Origin: Sphingomonas sp.
GTDB lineage: Bacteria > Pseudomonadota > Alphaproteobacteria > Sphingomonadales > Sphingomonadaceae
Length of the DNA stretch: 52,498 bases
Assembly: GCA_019508115.1 (NCBI GenBank)
Contig: JAEKMC010000070.1
Location: 1 to 52,498 of the forward strand
Reading direction: 5' to 3'
A program made the position numbers and the translations under genes. Shown piece after piece: positions 8,728 to 16,902 of this stretch. The notes under the pieces are model-generated. The model searched no databases. It was not told the origin of the DNA and was given only the letters and a program-made list of their open reading frames with translations. Within the stretch, counting starts at the first letter, position 1, and the number at the start of each line of letters is the position of its first letter.

Positions 8728-9027
8728 ATGACCCGGAGTTCGAAAATCGGCGTTCTGCGAGGCGTGTGGCGCGCGCGGGGGCGGCGCCTAAGTCCCATTC
8801 CACCGGCAATCGCCGCACCTGACACCGAGACCCTCAACTGCATGCGGGCGGCGCTCGAGACGATGGACGAGATGCAGCGCGCGGTGTTCGAACGCGCCCG
8901 CTTCGACGGGCTCGATTACCAGCAGATTGGCGCCCAACTCGGCCTCACCATCCGCGAGGTCGAACGCCATCTCGCATCCGCTTTGCTCCACATTTGGCGC
9001 CACACCGATGGGGAGGCGGGGCGATGA
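8728..9027 (+). CDS. Small sigma-70 region 4-like helix-turn-helix protein
   Basis: 99 residues. From about residue 38 on it matches sigma factor region 4: LETMDEMQRAVFERARFDGLDYQQIGAQLGLTIREVERHLASAL (in parts), the HTH that reads -35 elements in ECF sigma factors. There is no region 2, so it cannot act as a complete sigma factor. Stand-alone region 4 proteins of this size are common on sphingomonad plasmids and ICEs next to ParB-like genes and are presumed DNA-binding regulators. GGGAGAAATCCC precedes the ATG. Its stop overlaps the region just ahead of the NT-HEPN gene. Confidence 0.75.
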   Translation: MTRSSKIGVLRGVWRARGRRLSPIPPAIAAPDTETLNCMRAALETMDEMQRAVFERARFDGLDYQQIGAQLGLTIREVERHLASALLHIWRHTDGEAGR

Positions 9028-9036
9028 CCCTCCTCC

Positions 9037-9921
9037 TTGGCGCATATTCCGCTTGGCATTCGTGCGGCGACGGGCGAGTCTTCGCTCGCGATCGCGACAT
9101 CGGACTGGAAGAAGCGCGGGCGCATCGACAAGATCATCCTGTACGGCAGCTATGCGCGCGGTGGTTGGGTCGATGAACCCCACACTGCCAAGGGCTTCCA
9201 GTCGGACTTCGACCTCCTGATCATCGTCAGCGACAAGCGCCTGACCGACCGCGCGGCTTATTGGTCGAAGCTCGACGAGCGGCTGATCCGCGAATTCGCG
9301 ATCACCAAGACTATCCACGTTCCGGTCAATTATATCCTGCACACGCTGCAGGAGGTGAATGACGGCCTCGCGCATGGCCGCTACTTCTTCATGGATGTGA
9401 AGCGCGACGGGGTGGTGGTCTATCAGGCCGACCAGACCGAACTGCACGAGCCCAAGCCCAAGACGCCGAAGCAGGCGCTAGGCATGGCCAAGGGCTACTT
9501 CGATGAGTGGTATCCGGCCGCCATGCGAAAGCACAAACTGGCACGGGACGCGGTTGCCCAAGAGTTCAATAAGGAAGCGGCATTCCTGTTACACCAGACG
9601 ACAGAGACGCTGTATCACTGCGTGCTGCTGGTTTGCACATTTTACACACCGCACGTCCACAATCTGGCGTTTCTGCGAAGCCAAGCCGAGCTAATTGACC
9701 GCCGCCTGATCGATATCTGGCCGCGCGACAACCGGCGCGAACGTGCCATGTTTGACAAGCTCAAAGAGGCCTATGTGAAGGCGCGATACTCAGCGCATTA
9801 CAAGATCAGCGCCGAGGAATTGGCGTGGCTTGGCGAGCGTGTCGATGAGCTTGGTCAGGTCGTCATGACCATCTGTAACGAGCGGATCGCGGAACTCGAA
9901 AAGGCTGCTGAAGCGGCTTAG
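9037..9921 (+). CDS. Nucleotidyltransferase-HEPN domain fusion protein
   Basis: About 294 residues. Residues 33-70 contain the pol-beta/MNT nucleotidyltransferase motif LYGSYARGG...QSDFDLLIIV (GSx10+DxD type), and the C-terminal half from about residue 140 is a helical HEPN domain. MNT and HEPN are usually separate antitoxin and toxin; here they are fused, as often seen on proteobacterial mobile elements, which points to defence, stability or RNA modification functions. The start is unclear: the frame opens just after the TGA of the previous gene and the first candidate is a TTG at 9037 with no good ribosome-binding site. The region before IATSDWKKRGRI looks short and unlike the long helix expected, so a small 5' rearrangement or frameshift is possible. 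Its stop overlaps that of the convergent SRPBCC gene by 4 bp. Confidence 0.75.
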   Translation: MAHIPLGIRAATGESSLAIATSDWKKRGRIDKIILYGSYARGGWVDEPHTAKGFQSDFDLLIIVSDKRLTDRAAYWSKLDERLIREFAITKTIHVPVNYILHTLQEVNDGLAHGRYFFMDVKRDGVVVYQADQTELHEPKPKTPKQALGMAKGYFDEWYPAAMRKHKLARDAVAQEFNKEAAFLLHQTTETLYHCVLLVCTFYTPHVHNLAFLRSQAELIDRRLIDIWPRDNRRERAMFDKLKEAYVKARYSAHYKISAEELAWLGERVDELGQVVMTICNERIAELEKAAEAA

Positions 9922-10313
9922 CCTTCCACCAAAGCCTTGAGCGCGCGCAGGTCGCGCATGATCCATTTGGCGTCGGCGGAGAACTTCTCGTCGGTCATGT
10001 CCGGCTGACGAAACAGCGTGAGCATCACCTCCGCGCCGTCCCCGTTCTGCACGACACGCAGTGGAATCTGGATCACATTGCCGTCGCCCCCATCGACGAA
10101 ATGGTCCATCACCCCGTGCTCATTTCGGTCGGTGAATTGCGCGCGGATCGGGCCTTCGGGGCCGTTGGCAACCCAGTTGTTGCCGTCCTGAAAAAGCTCC
10201 GAATCCGACAGTCCTGACGCCCATTTCGGGAAGAATTCCGGGCGCCAGATCCGCTCATAAAGTGAGCGCCATTCGCAGCGGATTGACACGCTGTAGGTGC
10301 GGGCGGGCAGCAT
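9918..10313 (-). CDS. SRPBCC (polyketide cyclase/START-like) domain protein
   Basis: 131 residues from the ATG at 10313, which has GGAG six bases upstream; the open frame continues further 5' but that part is not protein-like. Starting YSVSIRCEWRSLYERIWRPEFFPKWASGLSDSE, the pattern of an early strand with paired helices and an FPKWA motif is that of SRPBCC fold proteins, which bind hydrophobic ligands in a deep cavity. The later segment HGVMDHFVDGGDGNVIQIPLRVV fits the beta-sheet of the fold. No ligand or enzymatic role can be assigned. It is convergent with the NT-HEPN gene inside the mobile-element remnant and probably unrelated to the catabolic genes. Confidence 0.7.
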   Translation of the reverse strand: MLPARTYSVSIRCEWRSLYERIWRPEFFPKWASGLSDSELFQDGNNWVANGPEGPIRAQFTDRNEHGVMDHFVDGGDGNVIQIPLRVVQNGDGAEVMLTLFRQPDMTDEKFSADAKWIMRDLRALKALVEG

Positions 10314-10673
10314 TATGATCTCCGGTTTTCGCCAGAATCGGGCGTTGAATGCGCTATTTCCAGCCAGCAATGGCGGGCCGACGCACTGTTTCGTTAGCTG
10401 GCAACGGTCATGTTGCGAGCGACGCCCTCTGTCCATAGGCGTCCGGGAGGTCATAGGGAGAGGAGAAGGGGCGGATGGCAAGATTGAAAGCACTGCCTCT
10501 CCGGGCAGTGCAAGTAATTGTCTGCACATCGTTTTTTGTGGAGGCATGGGGTGTCCTGTGCCTCCAGCGCTTTCGAGAATGGCGGATTTTCGGCTGTTCT
10601 GATGGAGGCCCTTGAAGCCATCCGCTGAACTGCCCTCATTGCTCGAGAACATGAGCTTTGTGAGGGCCGCTGC
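10314..10673. other. Gene-free 360 bp between SRPBCC and relaxase fragments
   Basis: No convincing coding sequence. Short open frames cross it on both strands but lack ribosome-binding sites and family features. It should contain the promoters of the SRPBCC gene (leftward) and the relaxase (rightward), and in an intact element an origin of transfer often lies upstream of the relaxase. I could not recognise an oriT inverted repeat. Confidence 0.5.
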
Positions 10674-11210
10674 ATGGCCGAGGATGACTTTGAACTCTGG
10701 CTTGGCCGTGTCGGCCACGATCGGCCGCTTCAGCATCGGATGCGCGCCGCGATCAATCGCGCGGGCGGCCGCCAGATGCCGGGCCGCAGCCGCTTCACCG
10801 GCGCGCGCATCGGGCGCGGGTCAGGCAAAGGCGCGCTGCTCGGCTCGCGCGCTTTCGGGCCAGCCGCGCACCGCCGCGTCATCGTCAAAGCGCGGATCGT
10901 GCGGCTGGGTCCGAAGGGTCTCGCCTCGGCAGTCGCGCACCTCAGATATTTGCAACGCGACGGCACCACGCGTGAGGGCGAGCGCGGCACGCTCTACGGG
11001 CGCGACGAAGACTTGGGTGTTGACGGCAAGGCCTTCCTCGAACGCGGCGCATCAGACCGTCACCAGTTCCGCTTCATCGTCGCGCCCGAGGATGGCGCCG
11101 AATATGACGACCTGAAGCCGCTGATCCGCCGCTGGATGAAGCAGGTCGAACAAGATCTTGGCACGCAGCTCGATTGGGTTGCGGTGGACCATTTCAACAC
11201 CGGCCACTAG
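10674..11210 (+). pseudogene. Relaxase/mobilization nuclease (VirD2/DUF3363 type), truncated to its N-terminus
   Basis: 178 residues from the ATG at 10674. The basic N-terminus with RFTGARIGRGSGKGA and the blocks HLRYLQRDG, GASDRHQFRFIVAPEDG and LGTQLDWVAVDHFNTGH identify the large conjugative relaxases of proteobacterial plasmids and ICEs, which are normally over 550 residues. The frame ends exactly after VDHFNTGH, in the middle of the histidine-rich metal-binding motif, so the HUH site and the remaining protein are lost and it cannot nick oriT. The break coincides with the 3' end of the opposing permease, whose stop codon shares the same CTAG. Known family features give the assignment; the loss of function is my inference. 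Confidence 0.8.
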
Positions 11211-12391
11211 ATGATCAGCATCGTCGCACCGGAAGCATTGACCAGGAAGCTGAACACCAACTCCGGCGACAGCACCGACGCTGCCAAGGCGAGATAGCCG
11301 AACAGGCTTGCGATCAGGATGGCGCGCGCGGGCACGCGGCGGCGGTTGAGCGCGACCAGCGCGCGCGGCGCATCCCCGTTGTCCGACAGGGTGAAGAGCA
11401 CCCGCGAGGTGACGTACAGGCCCGAATTGAGGCAGGACAGCACAGCCACGAGCACCACCGCGCTCATCAGGTTGGCGACGCCGGGAATGCCGATATGCAT
11501 CAGGACGGCGGCGAAAGGCGACTTGCCGGGCACGATCTCCGTCCACGGCATCACGCTCACGATCAGCGCGATCGAGCAGAAATAGAACAGCAGGATGCGC
11601 AACGCGACGCTGCCGGTGATGCGCGCGATCGTGCGCGCCGGCTCGCGCGATTCCGCCGCGGCGATGGTGGCGATCTCCGCACCGCATAAGGCGAAGATCA
11701 CGCTCGTCACGCCCCCCAGAACGGCCCCCCAGCCCCTGGGCGCGAAGCCGCCGTGCGCGGTCAGATTGGCGAAGGTGGGACCTGACGGCGCGGTAATGCC
11801 GAACGCCCATGTTCCGGCGATCAGGATGAAGGCGAGGATCGCCACGACCTTCATCAACGACAGCCAGAATTCGAATTCGCCATAGGAGCGGGTCGAGAGC
11901 AGATTGACGCCCGTCATTGCCGCGAGCAGGCCGCCGCCGATCAGCCATATCGGCAAGGGAAGCCAGCCGGCGATGATCACCGCACCGGCAATCGCCTCGA
12001 TCGCGACCACCACCACCCAAAAATACCAATAGAGCCAGCCGCATATGAAGCCAGCGCGGTCGCCCAAGCCAATCCGCACCAGTTCGGTAAACGAGCCGGC
12101 ACCGGGATGGAGGCTGGCAAGCTCGCTCAGCATCCGCATGATCATGAGGATGACGAGACCGGCTAGCGTGTAGCTCACGATCACCGCGGGACCGACGGCA
12201 TGGATGGCGGTACTCGATCCGACGAACAAACCCGCGCCGATGATCCCGCCGATTGCGATCATCGAGACGTGGCGACCGCGCAATGAATGGCTGAGCGTTG
12301 GCGATTGTCGAGCCTGATCTTCGGCGCGGGCGTCGTCCAGCGGCATCATGTCGAGGCCAGTGCCATGCGAAACAGCGTCATCGACCAACAT
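11207..12391 (-). CDS. APC superfamily amino acid permease, C-terminally truncated
   Basis: 394 residues. After a 40-residue cytoplasmic N-terminus it shows the amino acid transporter signature SMIAIGGIIGAGLFVGSS and about ten hydrophobic helices of the GabP/AnsP/D-serine transporter (AAT) family. Full members have 12 helices and 450-490 residues; this one stops in LVNASGATMLII, within what is normally helix 10. The stop TAG is created at the junction with the relaxase fragment, so roughly 70-90 residues are missing and transport activity is doubtful. It lies downstream of the LysR gene on the same strand, close to gabTD, so the intact ancestor plausibly imported GABA or a related amino acid. 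The start may be the ATG at 12391 or at 12349 (MMPLDD). Confidence 0.82.
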   Translation of the reverse strand: MLVDDAVSHGTGLDMMPLDDARAEDQARQSPTLSHSLRGRHVSMIAIGGIIGAGLFVGSSTAIHAVGPAVIVSYTLAGLVILMIMRMLSELASLHPGAGSFTELVRIGLGDRAGFICGWLYWYFWVVVVAIEAIAGAVIIAGWLPLPIWLIGGGLLAAMTGVNLLSTRSYGEFEFWLSLMKVVAILAFILIAGTWAFGITAPSGPTFANLTAHGGFAPRGWGAVLGGVTSVIFALCGAEIATIAAAESREPARTIARITGSVALRILLFYFCSIALIVSVMPWTEIVPGKSPFAAVLMHIGIPGVANLMSAVVLVAVLSCLNSGLYVTSRVLFTLSDNGDAPRALVALNRRRVPARAILIASLFGYLALAASVLSPELVFSFLVNASGATMLII

Positions 12392-12669
12392 TCGTCCGTC
12401 CTCGTGTTCGCTGGTGCTGCTCTTCCACGTTCCGCGCGATCCCGCACTCTGCCTAAGGGAAGGGTCGCAGACAGGGCAAGGGGCCTTCGCGCACGGCAGC
12501 GGTGTCGCGGAAGCACCATGTCTGCGCGGGTGTAACGGCTCGGTCGAAGTGCACTACAGCGTCCGCTCCGACCTGGATGCAGCCGCGCCCGACAATCCGC
12601 TAATGGCGGATTCGGGGATCATCTTCCATGGGCAAGGGTCGACATGACCTTCCTCGCCGGCAAACTCGT

Positions 12670-13662
12670 CTATTCGCGCTGAGCGATTTCGGGGACGGGC
12701 AGGGCCGCGTTGCTGGCTTCGGCGGCGCGCCCCTCCAGCCAGAAATGGAATTTTCGTAGCGCCGGATCGCGCCACCGGTCCTCACGTGCGGTGAAGCAAT
12801 AGCCGCCGAGCGTCACACTCCGCAGCGGCTGTTCGCTTGCAGTGAGAGGGACGAGTTGCCCCGCCGCGAGCGACGTCCCCACCAGCAGCGGATTGGCTAG
12901 CGCGATGCCCTCGCCATTGCGCGCCGCTTCGAGCGCGACGTGCGCATGCCACATCCGCGGGCCCGGCAAGGTGGCGGCGTCCAGTGTCAGCCCCTGTTCC
13001 TCCAGCCAGGCGCGCCATTCCGCGTCGCTCTCTTCGTGCAGCAGACGCAGGTTGAGCAGATCCGCCGCGCTCTTCAGCCGGCCCGCGATCGACATCTGAT
13101 AGGCGACGCTTGCCACCGGGAAGACGGGGGGGCGGACTAGGTCGATCCGCCGCGTGCCGAGCGCCGGCAGGTCGCTGCCGCCATGGCGGACATAACGTAT
13201 GTCGCCGTCCGCCTCGTTGGTCGCGAAATTGGGGCCATAGTCGATCGGGCGCAACTCGATTTCGATCCCCGGATTGGCGAGCATGAATGCCGACAGGCGC
13301 GGCGACAGCCAGTGATAGGCGATGCCCGGACTGCACCAGATGAGCAGACGCTGGTCGTCGCGTCTGCGCAGCATCTGTGTCGCGCTGGAAATCTCCTGGA
13401 AGGCGGCCGAGATGCGATGGTGATATTCCACGCCATCGCTGGTCAGCAGTCGGGTGCCGTTCTCCCGATCGATCAGCGCGGTGCCGACGAATTGTTCGAG
13501 CGCCCGCAAGTGGCGACTAACTACGGCATGGTCGATGCCGAGCGCCTGCGCGGCCTTGCGGACGCCGCCCGTGCGGCCGAACGCCTCGAACGCCCGGAGC
13601 ATGGCGAAAGGAGGCATGCGGCCTTGTCTCACGATGGCGCGATCCTTTCGGTTCTCTTCCAT
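12670..13662 (-). CDS. LysR family transcriptional regulator (GcvA-like)
   Basis: 330 residues. The winged HTH lies at about residues 17-75 (MLRAFEAFGRTGGVRKAAQALGIDHAVVSRHLRALEQ), followed by a linker and a LysR substrate-binding domain (from QRLLIWCSPGIAYHWLSPRLSAF on). It belongs to the GcvA-type subgroup judging by the opening PPFAMLRAFEAFGRTG. It is divergently transcribed from gabT-gabD with about 185 bp between them, the classic arrangement for LysR control of the neighbouring operon, so I infer activation of gabTD in response to GABA or a related compound. An inverted repeat at 13749-13771 is the best operator candidate. Confidence 0.9.
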   Translation of the reverse strand: MEENRKDRAIVRQGRMPPFAMLRAFEAFGRTGGVRKAAQALGIDHAVVSRHLRALEQFVGTALIDRENGTRLLTSDGVEYHHRISAAFQEISSATQMLRRRDDQRLLIWCSPGIAYHWLSPRLSAFMLANPGIEIELRPIDYGPNFATNEADGDIRYVRHGGSDLPALGTRRIDLVRPPVFPVASVAYQMSIAGRLKSAADLLNLRLLHEESDAEWRAWLEEQGLTLDAATLPGPRMWHAHVALEAARNGEGIALANPLLVGTSLAAGQLVPLTASEQPLRSVTLGGYCFTAREDRWRDPALRKFHFWLEGRAAEASNAALPVPEIAQRE

Positions 13663-13748
13663 TCGATAGGAGAGGAGTCACCGCTTGAAAAGGCACTCCG
13701 CCGGAAGAGGCGTGATCCCACACCTGTCGACGACATTTTGGTTCAGAA

Positions 13749-13771
13749 GGTGGTGCGTTACGGGCACCACC
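13749..13771. promoter_or_regulatory. Inverted repeat, candidate LysR box in front of gabTD
   Basis: GGTGGTGC and GCACCACC form perfect 8-bp arms around GTTACGG in the region between the divergent lysR gene and gabT. LysR regulators bind interrupted dyads of this kind, so this is a candidate site. It lies 77 bp before the gabT start. Not experimentally supported. Confidence 0.45.
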
Positions 13772-13847
13772 GCGTGGGCAAAAGGCCCCTCCCGATCATC
13801 AGGACCGCTCGTTATCCGGAGCTGGGATCGAAGAGAATGGATTGCCG

Positions 13848-15137
13848 GTGTCGAATCAAGACTTGTTGAAGCGTCGAAGTGCGGCAGTTCCTCGTGGCAT
13901 TGCGACTGCCACGCCGGTTTTCGCGGATCGCGCCGAAAATGCTGAAATTTGGGATATCGAGGGGCGGCGCTACATCGATTTCGCGGGCGGGATCGCGGTG
14001 CTCAATGTCGGGCATCGTCATCCGCGCGTGATCGCGGCGGTGCGCGAGCAGCTCGACCGCTTTTCGCATACCGCGTTCCAGGTGATGGCCTATGAGAGCT
14101 ATGTCGCGCTGGCCGAGCGATTGAACGCGCTGGCGCCTTTCTCCGCCCCGGCGCAGACCATCCTCTTCACGACCGGCGCGGAGGCGACCGAAAACGCGAT
14201 CAAGGTCGCGCGCGCCGCGACCGGACGGACGGGTATCATCGCCTTCGTCGGCGGGTTCCACGGACGCACCGCGCTCGCCTCGGCGATGACGGGGAAGGTC
14301 AGCCCCTACAAGCGGCAATTCGGCCCGGCGCTGCCCGACGTCTTCCATGTGCCGCTGCCGACCGCCACCAACGGCATCACCGTCGAGGCGAGCCTGCAGG
14401 CGCTGGACTTCCTCTTCTCGGCGGACGTGCATCCCGACCATGTCGCGGCGATCATGATCGAGCCCGTGCAGGGCGAGGGCGGCTTCCACGTCGCGCCGCC
14501 CGAGTTGCTGCGCGCGCTCCGTAGCCTGTGCGACCGGCATGGGATCGTGCTGATCGTGGACGAAGTCCAGTCGGGTTTCGCGCGCACGGGCCGCATGTTC
14601 GCGATCGAGCATTCAGGCGTGGAGCCCGATCTGGTCTGCATCGCCAAATCGCTGGCGGGCGGCTTTCCGCTTTCCGGCCTGATCGGCCGGCGCGACCTGC
14701 TCGACCGGGTCGATCCGGGTGGCCTGGGCGGCACCTATGGGGGTTCACCGATTGGCTGTGTCGCGGCGCTGGCGGTGCTCGACGTAATCGCCGAGGAAAA
14801 ACTGGTGCCGCGCGCCGAAGCGATCGGCGTGCGGCTGAGCGAGCGCATCGCGGCATGGGGGCAGCGCAACGACCTCCTCCCGATTTCGCCCCCGCGCGGA
14901 CTCGGCGCTATGATCGCCTTCGACGTCTGCGCACGGCGAGGCGATGCCGAGGGAGACGGCGCAGCGGCCAAGGCGGTATGTGCGCGTGCGTTCGATCAGG
15001 GGCTGATTGTCCTCTCCTGCGGCACGCAGGGGGAAAGCATCCGCATCCTTGTTCCGCTGACCGCCAACGATGCCCTGATCGACGAAGGCATGGCGGTACT
15101 GGAAGAGGCGCTGTCGGTCGTCGCATCAACGGAATGA
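13848..15137 (+). CDS. gabT: 4-aminobutyrate aminotransferase (class III PLP)
   Basis: 429 residues. The N-terminus SNQDLLKRRSAAVPRG, followed by FADRAENAEIWDIEGRRYIDFAGGIAVLN, is close to E. coli GabT throughout. PLP-site features are visible: TTGAEATENAIK, the aspartate in VDEVQSGFARTG and the Schiff-base lysine in CIAKSLAGGFPLSG. It transfers the amino group of GABA to 2-oxoglutarate, giving succinate semialdehyde. I prefer the GTG at 13848, which matches the family N-terminus; a TTG at 13842 is in frame and has a better purine-rich upstream. Its stop overlaps the gabD start (ATGA), so the pair is translationally coupled. Related diamine or 5-aminovalerate transaminase activity cannot be excluded. 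Confidence 0.9.
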   Translation: MSNQDLLKRRSAAVPRGIATATPVFADRAENAEIWDIEGRRYIDFAGGIAVLNVGHRHPRVIAAVREQLDRFSHTAFQVMAYESYVALAERLNALAPFSAPAQTILFTTGAEATENAIKVARAATGRTGIIAFVGGFHGRTALASAMTGKVSPYKRQFGPALPDVFHVPLPTATNGITVEASLQALDFLFSADVHPDHVAAIMIEPVQGEGGFHVAPPELLRALRSLCDRHGIVLIVDEVQSGFARTGRMFAIEHSGVEPDLVCIAKSLAGGFPLSGLIGRRDLLDRVDPGGLGGTYGGSPIGCVAALAVLDVIAEEKLVPRAEAIGVRLSERIAAWGQRNDLLPISPPRGLGAMIAFDVCARRGDAEGDGAAAKAVCARAFDQGLIVLSCGTQGESIRILVPLTANDALIDEGMAVLEEALSVVASTE

Positions 15138-16621
15138 TGGACATGCGCGCAGGCCAGGAAATCGCCCATATGGTGCTGCGGCGCCCGAATCTGCTGCGTT
15201 CTGAGGCGTTCGTGGGCGGCGCCTGGGTCGGCGGCGGGACGACCGTGACTGTCGTCAATCCCGCGACCGGGTGCGCGCTGGGTACGGTTCCGGACCTCGG
15301 CCGCGCAGGGGCGGAGCAGGCGGTCGCGGCGGCGGCGGCGGCTTTGCCGGCATGGCGCGCACGCAGCGCCGGCGAACGGGGAGCGATCCTGCGCCGCTGG
15401 AACGACCTGATGCTGGAACATGCCGGGGATCTCGCCTGGCTGATGACCGCCGAACAAGGCAAGCCGCTAGCCGAGGCGCGCGGCGAGGTGGCCTATGCGG
15501 CCTCCTTCCTCGCCTGGTTCGCGGAAGAGGCGCGGCGCGCTTACGGCGACGTCATTCCCGGCCATGCGGCGGATCGCAGGCTAGTGGTGACGCGCGCGCC
15601 GGTGGGGGTCGTCGCGGCGATCACGCCGTGGAATTTTCCGCTGGCGATGATCACGCGCAAGGCCGGTCCGGCGCTGGCGGCGGGCTGCACGATGGTGCTG
15701 AAGCCATCCGAGCTCACCCCATTTTCGGCGCTGGCGCTGGCGGTGCTGGCGGAAGAAGCGGGCGTGCCGCCGGGCGTGTTCAATGTCGTCACCGGACGGC
15801 CGCAGGCGATCGGCGACGTAATGGTCGAGGATCCGCGCGTCCGCAAGCTGAGCTTCACAGGTTCGACCGCCGTCGGCAAAGCGCTCGCCGCCCGGGCAAT
15901 GGCGACGGTGAAACGCGTCTCGCTCGAACTCGGCGGAAACGCTCCGCTGATCGTGTTCGACGACGCCAATCTGGATGCGGCGGTCGACGGCGCGATCGTC
16001 TCCAAATTCCGCAATGCTGGCCAGACCTGCGTTTGCGCCAATCGGCTGCTGGTCCAGGCGGGAATCCATGATGCTTTCGTCGCGCGGCTGACAAAGCGTG
16101 TCGCCGCGATGACGTGGGGCGACCCCTTGGCCAGCGACGTGCAGATCGGCGCGCTGATCGATGATCGCGCGATCGCCAAGGCCGAGGCGCATGTCGCGGA
16201 TGCGCTCGCACGAGGGGCGCGGTTGCTGCATGGGGGAAGGGCGGCATCAGGCGCCGGGACCTTCTTCGAGCCGACGATCCTCGATGGCGTTCCGCGTGAC
16301 GCTTTGTTGTGTCGAGAGGAGACGTTCGCTCCGATCGCCGGAATCGTCCGCTTCGAAACCGAAGCCGAGGCAATAGCGATCGCGAACGACACCGCCGCCG
16401 GTCTTGCCGCTTATGTCTTCACGCGCGACCTGTCGCGCAGCCATCGCGTGACGGAGGCGCTTGCCTACGGAATGATCGGCATGAACACCGGTCTCATCTC
16501 GACCGAGGTCGCGCCGTTCGGCGGGGTCAAGGAATCGGGCTTCGGGCGGGAGGGGTCGCGCTACGGCATGGACGAATATCTCGACATGAAGCTCGTCTGC
16601 ACCGCGGTGGCTGCCGCGTGA
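15134..16621 (+). CDS. gabD: Succinate-semialdehyde dehydrogenase, GabD type
   Basis: 495 residues starting at the ATG that overlaps the gabT stop. Catalytic features are complete: Asn in TPWNFP, Glu at about 265 in ELGGN, and Cys at about 299 in FRNAGQTCVCANR, a segment characteristic of GabD-type SSADH with the redox-sensitive second Cys. It oxidises succinate semialdehyde to succinate with NAD(P)+, feeding the TCA cycle. With gabT it forms a two-step GABA module that would also receive GABA made by the puu-like genes downstream. The long open frame upstream of 15134 is the shadow of gabT in another frame. Confidence 0.92.
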   Translation: MMDMRAGQEIAHMVLRRPNLLRSEAFVGGAWVGGGTTVTVVNPATGCALGTVPDLGRAGAEQAVAAAAAALPAWRARSAGERGAILRRWNDLMLEHAGDLAWLMTAEQGKPLAEARGEVAYAASFLAWFAEEARRAYGDVIPGHAADRRLVVTRAPVGVVAAITPWNFPLAMITRKAGPALAAGCTMVLKPSELTPFSALALAVLAEEAGVPPGVFNVVTGRPQAIGDVMVEDPRVRKLSFTGSTAVGKALAARAMATVKRVSLELGGNAPLIVFDDANLDAAVDGAIVSKFRNAGQTCVCANRLLVQAGIHDAFVARLTKRVAAMTWGDPLASDVQIGALIDDRAIAKAEAHVADALARGARLLHGGRAASGAGTFFEPTILDGVPRDALLCREETFAPIAGIVRFETEAEAIAIANDTAAGLAAYVFTRDLSRSHRVTEALAYGMIGMNTGLISTEVAPFGGVKESGFGREGSRYGMDEYLDMKLVCTAVAAA

Positions 16622-16902
16622 GATTGCGATCGCTGCTGGTGCTCATGATCGGATCGCCGGCGGTCATGGCGGCCGACCTGATCCTGTTCCGCGTCAACGA
16701 AAACGAGGCGGCGTAGGAATCCGCAGGCCATCTGGCCCGCCGAACCGTTCGCGGACGATGGCGGGGCAGCTTAGCCATGTCGGGTCTGATCCAGTGCGAA
16801 CACCACATCGCCGCGGCGTCGAATCGGATGGCGTCGGACGGGAAGGTAATTGCGGGTACCTACGAAGCTGCCCCGTTCGGCAACGGGATCGTCCTCCCGC
16901 CC

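Noticed and set aside
10297-10602. 101-codon open frame between SRPBCC and relaxase
   Set aside because: No family features or ribosome-binding site; probably noncoding.
14528-15133. Upstream extension of the gabD frame
   Set aside because: Arg-rich shadow of gabT in another frame; the ATG at 15134 gives a normal GabD N-terminus.
16622-16902. Short frames after gabD looked at as a possible small gene or aldehyde dehydrogenase fragment
   Set aside because: No start signals and no match to any motif I could recognise; treated as a 281-bp noncoding gap.
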